Below are positions 7,283-15,607 of a stretch of DNA of 41,177 nt, piece by piece; within the stretch, counting starts at the first letter, position 1; each line of letters begins with the position of its first letter. Source of the DNA: Elusimicrobiota bacterium. GTDB taxonomy: Bacteria; Elusimicrobiota; Elusimicrobia; UBA1565; UBA9628. The position numbers were made by a program, and so were the translations under genes. The notes beneath the pieces were generated by a model. The model did not search any database, was not told the DNA's origin, and worked only from the letters and a program-made list of their open reading frames with translations. Location: assembly GCA_016209035.1 (NCBI GenBank), contig JACQWX010000084.1:1-41177 (forward strand), read 5' to 3'.

Positions 7283-10200
7283 CTAATTCTGAGGGACCTT
7301 GCTCCTGAACCTGCCGATCTCGAGAAGGATCTCGGTCGGCGTCAGCAAGATGCCCGGCGGGAAGGCGAACTGCAGGGCGTCCCGGCCCATCACCATGCCC
7401 GCCTCCTGAGGCCCCACGCCCAGGGACTTGGCCTTCTCGAGGTTGGCTTTGCTGATGGCCTCGCCCAGGGGCTTCAAGGTCGCGGCGGCCTTGCCGTTGG
7501 GAACGGCCAGGATGAACTGGGTCCGGCCGTTGCCCATGGGGTCGGCGGCCAGGGACTTGAAACTCAACTGGAGCGGCATGTCGTGGGCCTGGCTTGGGCC
7601 CCCCCAGTTGGCGAACACGCCGCCCTCGGCGGAGATCTTGTCCGCGCTGAACACGAACATGTCGTCGAGCGCCTTGCCGGAGAAGCCTTCATTCTTCAGC
7701 TGCGACTTCGCCCCGGAGAGGTCGATGCGCGCGGCCTCGACCTGCTTCTGGGCGGCTTCGAGGGCGGACCGGAACCTGCCTGCCCGCGCGCCGCGCGTCT
7801 TGGGGTCGGCCACCACCTTGGACATCTCCGCCATCACCTCTTGCATCAGGACCTTCTGGGTCTCGGCCGGCATGGAATCGAAACGGTCCACTCCCTTGAC
7901 GCCGTGCTTGCGCAGCGCCTGGTCGTAGATGTCGAAGACGGACTGCTGGAGCTCGATGGCCTCGCCGAGGGCGGGGTCGCCCTTGGCGGTCTCCTTGGCC
8001 TTGTTGCCGAAGAACCCGAAGTCCTCGAACCAGGTCGCCTGGCGGATGCGGCCGCGCAGGGCCGGGTCCCTCGCCACCAGGCTGATGTTGTCGACGATCC
8101 AGGCCGCCCACGCGCCGTCTCCCAGGTTGTTGGTCGAGTACTTGCCGAACCTCTGCCTGAGGTACTGGATCTTGGCCTCGGTCGGGCCCGGGTCGAGCAT
8201 GACCTCGTCGATGAAGCTCAAGAGCCTCATGGTGGCGTCCACCTCGGCGTTCTTCGCGTCGAAGTACGGGCCGTGGTGGTCCATGACCACCTTGAGCCTC
8301 TCGGCCATCTTGGGGTCCATCCCCTTCAAGCCCGCGTCGTTGTCGAGGATCACGATGCCGCCCTTGCCGCGCTTGCGGCCCTTCGCGCCCTTCTCCGGGT
8401 TCAACTCGCGGTAGAGACGGGTCAGGAGGATGTCGCTGCTCTGGGCCTCGGTGAGGGGCTTCAAGCCCTTCTGGGCCCGGATGGCGTCGATCTCCTTGAG
8501 CCTGGCCTCGGCGGCCTTCCACGCCTCCTCGAGGTAGACCTTGGCCTCGGCCGAGGCGACGAGCTCCGGCTTGTCGGCCATGTAGGGCTTGCCCCCGAGG
8601 CTCAAGACGGGATCGCCCTTGGCGAGGACCTTGCCGCCCTTCATCAGCGGGACGATCTCGCCGTTCTTGACTACCAGGACGCTCTCCAGCCCCTCGATCG
8701 CGAACCGGCTGAACTGGGAGCGCAGGGCCTCCAGGCTCACGGCGGAATCGTCGAGGTTGAGCACCACGCCGCGGCCCTGCTTCTTTTGGATGATCTTGTC
8801 CTTCACCACGCCCCAGATGTTCCTCTCGTTGCCCGTGGCGGGGGAATAGCAGTCGAACTCGGTCCCGTTGAGCTTGAAGTCCGCGCCTTCCGCGGCGCCG
8901 CGCTGCTCGACCACGTACCCGTTCTTGTAGAGGGTCTGGGCGGTCTCGTTCTGCCGGGTGAGCGCACGGACGTTCTCCGGCGCCTCGTTCGGGTTGATCT
9001 TCGCCGGCTTGCCCAGGAGCTTGCCCAGGCCGAAGGGCTTCTCGGCGGCCTTGAGGATCTCGAGGTCGCCCATGGCCATTTCCGCGCCCGATGCCAGGGG
9101 CTCGTCGGCCCGCAACTTCCTGGTCACCACCCGCTGCTTGCCGATGCCGGCCAGGGTCGCCTCGGAGATCTCGGGATGGCTACCTGCGTATTCCTTGATC
9201 TTGGCCCAATCAGCCTGGGAGATCACCTTGCCCTCGGACACGGCCTGGTTCCAGGACTTGGAGAACTCGGTCATCACCAGGCCCGCGTCCTTGCCGAACA
9301 GGGCGAACTCCTTGGCGCCCAGCCGCACCACTTCGGGGGAGACATCGAGACCTTCGGCCCTGGCCTTGGCCACGGTCTCGGCCAGGAGCTTCTGCTTGGC
9401 CGCGAGGAAGGCGTCCCCGGCCTCGTGCCCGGCCGCGTCGTTGAGGATCTTGAAGTCGCGAGACGAGGTGACGGCTATGTCGCCACCCTTCGAGCCGACG
9501 CCCTGGATCTCGAGCACGGCGACGAACTCGTGGGTCCGCGCCCCGGTGAAGTCCTTGGCGAACACGGAGAGGAACTGCTGGAACTCTCCCTCGCTCATCA
9601 TGCCCTTGAGGCGCGACAAGGACTGCGAGAGCGGCTCGACCTCGACAGGCGTCAAGGGGCCGGCCTTGGCCTCGCCGGATGGCTTGAAGGGCTCGAAGCC
9701 CTTGCCCGGAACCTCAATAAGGCCGCTGCCCCGCAGTCCCGAGTCCTTGGCCTTGGTCAGGGCCAGGTCCGCGGCCTTGAGCGTGGCGTGCAGGTCGCGG
9801 CCCTTGGTCACCTCCGCCACGCCGAAAGTGAAGTCCCCGGTCGGTTGGTTCTGGCCGCGCTTGGCGATGACGGTGTCCTGGATGGACTGCATGACGGTCT
9901 TGTACTTGGCGCCGAGGGCCGGGCCGTCGGGCCCTGGGCCTTGGGCCCAGGTGCCGGCCTCCTTGAGGACGCGGCCGTCGGCGGACTCGAGCTGGACCCG
10001 CTCCAGGAACTTGGCCACCTGGGCCTTGGAGCCGAGCACCGCGAACTCCTCGCCGCCTGCGCTCAGGCGCCCCACCGTCACCCCGTGCTCGGCGGCGATG
10101 GAATTGATCAGTTCTCCGGTCTTGCCGATGATCTGGTCCGTCATGAGCTTGCCCTTCACCGGGTCGCCCAAGGCCTTGATGAGGCCGTCCTGGATGGCGC

Positions 10201-11428
10201 CAAGGTTGTTCATGTCCATGATGGCGACCGCGGGGTCCTTGGCCTTGGACAGGAGCTCGGGCGCGTTCTTCTCCAGGAAGGCGCGGTTGGGCATGCCCGA
10301 ACGCGCGTCAGTGGTCAGGATGCTCTCCACGAGCTTGGCGGCATCGGGCTTGCCTTGGGCCTTGAGGTCCGCCACGACCTTCTCCGCGGCGACGGGGTCG
10401 AATGCGACCTTGGTCTCGGCCAAAGGAGCCTTGAGCTTGCCGGCGTTGGCCCGGGCCGCGAACGAGGTCACCCTGGCCTGCAGCAGGCCGATGCCCATGG
10501 CGCCGAAGCCGGCCGCGCCGGAGAAGAAGGCGTCGAAATGCGCCCATGCCTTCTCAGGGTCCTTGTTGATGAAGGCCGCGTCGATCCACTGGATGGCGCT
10601 CACGCCGGTGTGGATGCCGGCGGGCGCGAGGAACGCGGCGAGTTCGGCCCGGTTGATGTTGTTGAGGAGCTTGACCGCGGACTGCTCGGCCTTGGAGAGC
10701 GCGGCCAGGTTCTTTCCTCCCTTCGACGCCTGCATGGCGAGGGCCACCTGCTTGGTGGAAAGGCCCGCCCGCGCGCCCGCGGCGCCGAGCTTCAAGGGAG
10801 CGGCCGCCAAGCCGAAGCCCAGGCCCTCCACATAGGCCTCGCCCGCGATGACGAAGCCGCCGGCCGCGTAGCTCGGCAGGGCGGCGAGCTTGTTGCGCCA
10901 GCCTCCCTGCTGCCAGGACTCCTTGCCCTCGGCGAAATACTGGGCCGCGAGGTTGGCGTAGCCGAAGATGCCGGCCGCCATGTAGGCCCGGTCGGCCTCG
11001 GTATAGGGGTCGTCCTCGTGGAACCGGTAGAGCTCCCCGTAGCGGCGCCGCCTCATCTTCTCCACCTCGCCGTCCAGGAAGGCATCGAGGAGGCTCCTGT
11101 TGCTCGAGTCGGCGAAGTAGCTGCGCAGAGCCGCGCGGTACTGCTGCACCACGGGGTCCTGGCCCTCTTTCATGAGCCCGCTGATCATCCAGCTGTTGAA
11201 CTTGGCTTGGGCTAGGGTGTAGAAAGCCGATATCTGCTCGAACGAGGCGAACTCGTTGTGCTTGTCGAAGAACTTGATGCAGGCGCCGGTGGCCAGATGG
11301 AACAGGCCCAGGATGTCATAGAGCAGGGTTTGGAAGGGGGAGAAGACGATCTCCACGCCCTTGCCCATGACGCCGAGAGCGTCGGCGCCCAAGGACTTGG
11401 TGGCTTCCCAGACTTGGTCATCTTCCAC
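7283..11428 (-). CDS. Giant multidomain protein: GGDEF domains, nuclease-like, DHH-like
   Basis: A 1381-residue ORF. Residues 1-330 contain amphipathic and hydrophobic helices with Gly/Ala-rich stretches. Residues about 370-568 form a recognisable GGDEF domain: MPNR, an MDMNN strand, GGEEF near 457 and a final AADLALTKAK. Residues about 610-720 are a second, degenerate one (FKILNDAAGHEAGD, then GAKEF). Residues about 830-930 resemble the CdiA C-terminal tRNA-nuclease domain (LNGTEFDCYSP, then a K-x2-Q core and VVLNLDD). Residues about 1015-1100 hold VMDHHGPY and a TNNLGDGAWAAW motif reminiscent of DHH phosphoesterases. It begins with GTG inside the preceding, overlapping ORF, which is in another frame; the two are probably one frameshifted gene, with the signal peptide on the other half. 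Domain calls are from motifs; GGDEF is firm, nuclease moderate, DHH weak. Confidence 0.8.
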   Translation of the reverse strand: MEDDQVWEATKSLGADALGVMGKGVEIVFSPFQTLLYDILGLFHLATGACIKFFDKHNEFASFEQISAFYTLAQAKFNSWMISGLMKEGQDPVVQQYRAALRSYFADSSNRSLLDAFLDGEVEKMRRRRYGELYRFHEDDPYTEADRAYMAAGIFGYANLAAQYFAEGKESWQQGGWRNKLAALPSYAAGGFVIAGEAYVEGLGFGLAAAPLKLGAAGARAGLSTKQVALAMQASKGGKNLAALSKAEQSAVKLLNNINRAELAAFLAPAGIHTGVSAIQWIDAAFINKDPEKAWAHFDAFFSGAAGFGAMGIGLLQARVTSFAARANAGKLKAPLAETKVAFDPVAAEKVVADLKAQGKPDAAKLVESILTTDARSGMPNRAFLEKNAPELLSKAKDPAVAIMDMNNLGAIQDGLIKALGDPVKGKLMTDQIIGKTGELINSIAAEHGVTVGRLSAGGEEFAVLGSKAQVAKFLERVQLESADGRVLKEAGTWAQGPGPDGPALGAKYKTVMQSIQDTVIAKRGQNQPTGDFTFGVAEVTKGRDLHATLKAADLALTKAKDSGLRGSGLIEVPGKGFEPFKPSGEAKAGPLTPVEVEPLSQSLSRLKGMMSEGEFQQFLSVFAKDFTGARTHEFVAVLEIQGVGSKGGDIAVTSSRDFKILNDAAGHEAGDAFLAAKQKLLAETVAKARAEGLDVSPEVVRLGAKEFALFGKDAGLVMTEFSKSWNQAVSEGKVISQADWAKIKEYAGSHPEISEATLAGIGKQRVVTRKLRADEPLASGAEMAMGDLEILKAAEKPFGLGKLLGKPAKINPNEAPENVRALTRQNETAQTLYKNGYVVEQRGAAEGADFKLNGTEFDCYSPATGNERNIWGVVKDKIIQKKQGRGVVLNLDDSAVSLEALRSQFSRFAIEGLESVLVVKNGEIVPLMKGGKVLAKGDPVLSLGGKPYMADKPELVASAEAKVYLEEAWKAAEARLKEIDAIRAQKGLKPLTEAQSSDILLTRLYRELNPEKGAKGRKRGKGGIVILDNDAGLKGMDPKMAERLKVVMDHHGPYFDAKNAEVDATMRLLSFIDEVMLDPGPTEAKIQYLRQRFGKYSTNNLGDGAWAAWIVDNISLVARDPALRGRIRQATWFEDFGFFGNKAKETAKGDPALGEAIELQQSVFDIYDQALRKHGVKGVDRFDSMPAETQKVLMQEVMAEMSKVVADPKTRGARAGRFRSALEAAQKQVEAARIDLSGAKSQLKNEGFSGKALDDMFVFSADKISAEGGVFANWGGPSQAHDMPLQLSFKSLAADPMGNGRTQFILAVPNGKAAATLKPLGEAISKANLEKAKSLGVGPQEAGMVMGRDALQFAFPPGILLTPTEILLEIGRFRSKVPQN
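9933..9951. repeat. GC palindrome (family member)
   Basis: CCTGGGCC-TTG-GGCCCAGG, perfect 8-bp arms, inside the GGDEF insert of the giant protein where it encodes part of TWAQGPGP. Confidence 0.5.
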
Positions 11429-13338
11429 TGATGTCCCTGCTTCTCCAGCCGGCGCCAGAAGGCGAAGGCGACCCTGCCCTCCCGCTCCTTGACCTTGTGG
11501 TCCGGCGCGTATTGCTCGCAGGCCGTCAACCCCATGTCGAAGTGGTACATGAACTGGGTGTCCTGCCTGAGAACGAACATCTTGACATAGGGGGTCTTCC
11601 CGTCGCTGGCCGTCTCCACCGTGTAGGTGTCGCCGGCCTCGCCGTCCCGAGCCAGCGCGAGGTAAAGCCTTCCGTCCCGGATGTAGAGGGCAACAACGCT
11701 CCGGCCGTCCTTGCCCGCCATGGCGTTCGACGCGAGGCCGTGCAGGTTGGGGAGCTCCCTGAGGACCCTCTCGAAGACCTCCCGCGAAGCCTTGGGCAGA
11801 TCACCATCCGGGATCGGGGAAAGGTCGAGCCCCTTGCCGGACATCATCCTCTGGAGGAGCGAGGGATCGAGGACGACGTCCTTGCGGAACTTCCCGTTCT
11901 CGACATGGGTCACGACATGCCCCATGCCGTTGGGGAGGTTGCGGCCCTTCTCCCTGCCCGACGGCTTGATCCAGCGCACGATGCGCGGCTTGCCCGCCTC
12001 GTCCAACCCGTCCGCGAAGAAAAGAGTCTCCCCGTCGTCCGAGAACATCAGAAGCATGTCCTTGGAGGCCGTGAACTCCGTCCCCTGGAAATGGCCTCTC
12101 AACTCCCCGGACTTGGGATCCCTGGTCCAGCCGGCCACCTCCTTGCCGTCCACCAACCGGCTCAAGGCGCTATTGGCTTTGTCGTCGACGGTCACGATGC
12201 GGCCGTCGATGGAGGTCGCGACCGTCAGACCCCCGTAGCCCTCGTATCGCCTGCTCCCATCCTTGAACACGACCTCGTAGCCGAGCCCCGGGTTGCCCAA
12301 GGGATCGGTCTGCGCCAGGCCGTAGGAAGCGACCTCGCCGCGGCCCTTCATGACGCGCAAGGCCTCCCCGGTGCTCTCGACGTAGAAACGGGCCTTGGCC
12401 CAATCCGCGGTCATGCTGAACTGGGAGAGGGCGGCGTAGAAAGAAAGCGCCAGCTGCGTCCCGAAAGGCGTCGCGGCGAGCCCGTGAGCGCTATCCTTGC
12501 CCGGGAGGGAGGGGACGTCGAGGCGGTTTCTGTTGGCCACCAGGACCTGCTTGAGCTGGCTGTCGACCTTGCCCATCTGGGATCGGACCTGCCGGCGCCC
12601 TTCCTTATCGAGGAGCTTGCCGGTCTCGTTGATGAGAGAGAGGGTCGTCTCCACCGCGGAATTGCCGAAGCCCTTCTCGATCAGCTCGGGCCTGTTCACC
12701 ATGCCCTCGAGAAGCTCGTTGAGCTTGGCCGCGGCCGTCCTATGGTCGCCTTTCCTGGCCAACTCGTGGATCTCCAGGAGCGCCTTGTTCTTGGCCGCGA
12801 TCTCCGCGGCCAGTTCCTCGGTCAGGGCCGCGCCGCGGCCGGCCATGACGTCCCAAGCCTCGGGAGAGAAGGGCTGGCCGTCCTTCGCGACGAACGCCCC
12901 GTCCTTGAAGGACACCCCTTCCTGACTCATCCTTGAACGCAGCCACTGGTAGCGCGGGACAAGGTCGGAGGCGTCCTCCTCGGAAAGACCGAGGTCCTGG
13001 CCCAGGCCCTTGACCTCGGCGGCGAGCTCGGCGTCTGCCAGGGACATCAGCCGGCCGCGGAAATCCTCGTAGCGCGAACCGGCCTTGGCCAGGGCCTTCC
13101 AGGCCGCCTCCGCGCCGGAACCAGGGCCAAGGCCCGAGAACTCCTGGGAGAGTTCCTCCGCCGGGAAGCGGGCCTGGATGCGCAAGGTGGCGAAGTTGAT
13201 CTGGAAGTCCCGGCGGACGCTGACGAGCCTGGCTTCAGGAGAGAGCGTCTGAGCCAGCAAGGAGGGCGGCAGGCTCGACCATGCCGCCAGCTGTAAGGAA
13301 ACGAGGACGGAGAGGAACTGCCTGGCTCGGCGTCTCAT
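11212..13338 (-). CDS. Exported N-terminal half of the giant protein
   Basis: A 708-residue ORF starting with a basic signal sequence (residues 1-30, hydrophobic VSLQLAAWSSLPPSLLA). Residues about 30-640 are coherent: helical and charged at first, with beta-rich segments such as GYEVVFKDGSRRYEGYGGLTV later. The last 70 residues (from about 638, KMTKSGKPPSP onward) are Ser/Pro/Arg-rich and overlap the next ORF out of frame. They look like nonsense, since no stop occurs until 11212 while plausible protein sequence resumes in the -1 frame around 11425. I infer one gene of about 2,000 residues broken by a one-base shift (assembly or true mutation). If both ORFs are separate, the second GTG has only a weak AGGGA site. 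A near-consensus promoter precedes the gene. Confidence 0.75.
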   Translation of the reverse strand: MRRRARQFLSVLVSLQLAAWSSLPPSLLAQTLSPEARLVSVRRDFQINFATLRIQARFPAEELSQEFSGLGPGSGAEAAWKALAKAGSRYEDFRGRLMSLADAELAAEVKGLGQDLGLSEEDASDLVPRYQWLRSRMSQEGVSFKDGAFVAKDGQPFSPEAWDVMAGRGAALTEELAAEIAAKNKALLEIHELARKGDHRTAAAKLNELLEGMVNRPELIEKGFGNSAVETTLSLINETGKLLDKEGRRQVRSQMGKVDSQLKQVLVANRNRLDVPSLPGKDSAHGLAATPFGTQLALSFYAALSQFSMTADWAKARFYVESTGEALRVMKGRGEVASYGLAQTDPLGNPGLGYEVVFKDGSRRYEGYGGLTVATSIDGRIVTVDDKANSALSRLVDGKEVAGWTRDPKSGELRGHFQGTEFTASKDMLLMFSDDGETLFFADGLDEAGKPRIVRWIKPSGREKGRNLPNGMGHVVTHVENGKFRKDVVLDPSLLQRMMSGKGLDLSPIPDGDLPKASREVFERVLRELPNLHGLASNAMAGKDGRSVVALYIRDGRLYLALARDGEAGDTYTVETASDGKTPYVKMFVLRQDTQFMYHFDMGLTACEQYAPDHKVKEREGRVAFAFWRRLEKQGHQWKMTKSGKPPSPWAPTLSASWARAWRSSSPPSKPCSMTSWACSIWPPAPASSSSTSTTSSPRSSRYRLSTP

Positions 13339-13379
13339 GGGATAGAGGTCCCGGAACAGAGGAATCCGCCGTCACCATG

Positions 13380-13408
13380 TATATAACCCCGAACCCTTGA
13401 TTTGTCAA
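13380..13408 (-). promoter_or_regulatory. Sigma70-like promoter for the giant protein
   Basis: TTGACA (13403-13408), 17-nt spacer, TATATA (13380-13385) on the minus strand. The expected start near 13373 leaves a leader of about 35 nt. The -35 almost touches the stop of the upstream gene. Confidence 0.8.
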
Positions 13409-13409
13409 G

Positions 13410-14285
13410 CTACGTCTTGAAAATGTTGTCGACTTTGAGGAGCTCCTGCCGGGCCTCCGACAGGATGTAGAGGCCGTCGTGACGCCAAGCCAGGGTCCCG
13501 GACACCTTGTCCAGGAGCTTGACCAGCCGGCCTTCGAGGTAGACATACACGGCGTCCTGGGTGGCGAGGAACAGGGCGCGGCGCTGGACATCGTAGGCCA
13601 GAGAGACGATGGCGGGCTTCCCGGGCAGGTAGAGCACCGGCGCGACCCTCTTGCCGAACTCCACCCGGTAGACGCCTCCGGCCGCGGCGAAGAAGATGCC
13701 GCCGTCGGCGCCCGTCACGGCCCCGATCTCCAGCGGGAATGTGAAGAGCTTCGAGTAGGCGCCCCCTCTCGACAGCAGGTAGACGGCCCAGGTCCGGGTG
13801 GAGACCACCGGGCCGAAGAGGCACAGGCGGTCGTCCGAGACTTTCTCCAGCCTGAGCTCCGAGGAGGGCAGCGCCACCGTGTCCTTCACCTCGCCGCCGG
13901 AGACGAAACCCAGCCGGTCGCCCCGCACGGTCACGATGAGCCCCTCGGGCGTGGCGGCGAAGGAGGTGAGAAGCGGGTCCTGGGCCGAGAGGAGCGCCTG
14001 GCGAGACCTGGCCTCCACGATGTTGCCGCCCCACCCGACGAAAAGGCTGCCGAAGGAGTCCGACGCCATGACCGGCCTGACCGCGACCGCGACCGGCCCC
14101 TGGGACTTGAGGACCGAGGCGACCCTGGGGCTCGCCAACTTCGCGAGCGCCTGGGATTCGGGGATCTGGTCGTCCCGGCCGAGCAACAGGACCTTGGCCG
14201 CGATGATCAGGATGACGATCGCGGGGATGACGAGGACCGGGATGAGCAGGGCGATGAGAGGCTTCTTGAGACGCTCGTCCATCAT
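13410..14285 (-). CDS. Membrane-anchored beta-rich protein
   Basis: I start at the ATG that overlaps the previous stop as ATGA (14285); the frame also allows 14300. The 291-residue protein has a short cytoplasmic start (MMDERLKK) and one long membrane helix (about 9-32). The rest is a repetitive beta-strand pattern with short glycine turns (GLIVTVRGDRLGFVSGG, GGIFFAAAGGVYRV, RRALFLATQDAVYVYLEG, DGLYILSEA), like a six-bladed propeller without a signature I can name. It is likely exposed outside the inner membrane. Coupled translation with the secreted protein upstream suggests they act together, possibly as a sensor or envelope complex. I cannot assign a function. Confidence 0.75.
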   Translation of the reverse strand: MMDERLKKPLIALLIPVLVIPAIVILIIAAKVLLLGRDDQIPESQALAKLASPRVASVLKSQGPVAVAVRPVMASDSFGSLFVGWGGNIVEARSRQALLSAQDPLLTSFAATPEGLIVTVRGDRLGFVSGGEVKDTVALPSSELRLEKVSDDRLCLFGPVVSTRTWAVYLLSRGGAYSKLFTFPLEIGAVTGADGGIFFAAAGGVYRVEFGKRVAPVLYLPGKPAIVSLAYDVQRRALFLATQDAVYVYLEGRLVKLLDKVSGTLAWRHDGLYILSEARQELLKVDNIFKT

Positions 14286-15598
14286 GGCATCAGCCCCCAT
14301 TGCCGCGCCAGCTCATCCGCGTCATAGCCGCCCTCAGGGGACCCAAGCCCCGTGGCCGCGGGCACCCCCGCCTCGGCCGAGGCGGAGACCGCGGGTCCCG
14401 CCGACGCGCCCTCGGGGCCGGACCAGTACATGGACATGGGGACGATGCCACCAGCCCCAAGCAGGTCCATCCTCTTGTCCACGGCGCCCGACTCGAAGGC
14501 CAGGTACGGGACCAGGCCCGGGCCGGCGCGCTTCTTCCCTTTCCCGAAGAGCCCGGTCACCCCGTCGACGAGCCTGTCCCATAAGCCCTTCCTCATGCCG
14601 ACCCTCTTCGGCAGCCCGAAGTTGAACGGGTCATGGTCGAGGGGGCAGAGGGCGAACCTGAAACCCGGAGGGACCTCCCAGACGACCCCGTTCCTGAGAG
14701 AAGAGCCCGCTGGGAGCGGCATGATCACGACGTCTGTGAGCCTGCGCGGCCCGAAATACTCCTTGCTCCCGTCCACTTCCTTGAGGAGCGAGGCTTCCAC
14801 CATGAACTCGGTCGGCACCAGGTTCTCGTACACCGGCGGAGGAGGAAGCGGAGCGGGGGGAGGGGCGGCGGCCGCCCGCGCGGCAGCCTCCTCGGCGGCC
14901 TTCCTGGCCGCCGCACCCGCCTCGGCCTTCGCCTTGGCCTCGGCTTTCAGCCGCTCCAATTCCTTACGCTGGGCCTCCTCCTCCGCCTTCTTCTTCGCCT
15001 CCTGAGCCGCCAACTCGGCCTTGGTCGGCGGCTTGGGCGCGGCCTGCTGCTTCATGCGCTTGCGCAGGTCCGTCGGTGCGGTCATCTGCCGGAAGCCCGT
15101 CTTGATGGACTGGACGTGGCTCTGGCCGGGACCGCCGCCGTAACTCATCCCCTGCTGGATTCCGTAGCCTTGCTGCGCAGAGCCGCCGGCGTCGCCTTGT
15201 TGGCTACAGATGGGTTCAGCGGCGTGGTTGGGATCGCTGCAGAAGGCTTCCCTCGCCTTGGGATCCATCATCCCGCCCTGGGCGCCGGACGCCCCGGCTC
15301 CAGGCGTCTGTCCCGGCTGGGCGAACCCCGGGCCGCCGCCCTGCATGGTGTTCTGAGCCGGAGGCGTCAAGTTACCGCCGTCCTTCGGCATGGCGGGCAT
15401 GTTGGACATCTGCGAGCAGATGTTCGCCATCATGGGCAAGGACTTGGTCTTGGGGTCGCTGCACATCTGCTGGACCTGCTGGAGCTGGGCGCTGGGGTCG
15501 CCGCCCTGCTGGCCGAAGGACGCGCACGGGAGCCGGAGCGCGCAGAACAGGACGGCCGCGGCTCCAGGGAGCGTCGCCCTCATGATCGAGCGTCCCAT
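14282..15598 (-). CDS. Exported low-complexity and coiled-coil protein
   Basis: A 438-residue protein with an N-terminal signal (residues about 6-29, AAAVLFCALRLPCASFG) and cysteines in MCSDPKTK, ICSQM, FCSDPN and ICSQQ, two pairs with similar spacing. Residues about 70-180 are Gly/Gln/Pro-rich, 190-255 form a highly charged Lys/Glu/Ala coiled coil, then a proline linker leads to a folded C-terminal domain (about 265-400). The M at residue 6 is a possible alternative start, giving a more typical signal. The two CSDP...ICSQ segments look like an internal repeat. It overlaps the next gene by ATGA and starts 10 nt after the polyferredoxin gene. Not recognised; TonB-like or scaffolding roles are imaginable only by analogy with the coiled coil and Pro linker. 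Confidence 0.7.
   Translation of the reverse strand: MGRSIMRATLPGAAAVLFCALRLPCASFGQQGGDPSAQLQQVQQMCSDPKTKSLPMMANICSQMSNMPAMPKDGGNLTPPAQNTMQGGGPGFAQPGQTPGAGASGAQGGMMDPKAREAFCSDPNHAAEPICSQQGDAGGSAQQGYGIQQGMSYGGGPGQSHVQSIKTGFRQMTAPTDLRKRMKQQAAPKPPTKAELAAQEAKKKAEEEAQRKELERLKAEAKAKAEAGAAARKAAEEAAARAAAAPPPAPLPPPPVYENLVPTEFMVEASLLKEVDGSKEYFGPRRLTDVVIMPLPAGSSLRNGVVWEVPPGFRFALCPLDHDPFNFGLPKRVGMRKGLWDRLVDGVTGLFGKGKKRAGPGLVPYLAFESGAVDKRMDLLGAGGIVPMSMYWSGPEGASAGPAVSASAEAGVPAATGLGSPEGGYDADELARQWGLMP
14368..14385. repeat. 18-bp perfect palindrome in an Ala-rich tail
   Basis: CCGCCTCGGCCGAGGCGG is its own reverse complement. It encodes part of a Ser-Ala-Glu-Ala stretch and may be a relative of the dispersed palindromes listed elsewhere, though its core differs. 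Confidence 0.4.
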
Positions 15599-15607
15599 AC
15601 GATAAGT

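Noticed and set aside
8720..8900. Calling the giant protein a classical CDI toxin with an immunity partner
   Set aside because: The nuclease-like domain is internal, about 450 residues before the end, and the next gene is a CNT transporter, not a small immunity protein.
6899..11215. A 1438-codon open frame on the plus strand
   Set aside because: Antisense to nupC and the giant multidomain gene; no recognisable domain and Gly/Leu/His/Arg-biased composition typical of a shadow frame.
13397..13408. FNR box TTGATTTGTCAA upstream of the giant gene
   Set aside because: The half sites are 4 nt apart rather than 6, and the right half is simply part of the -35 element.
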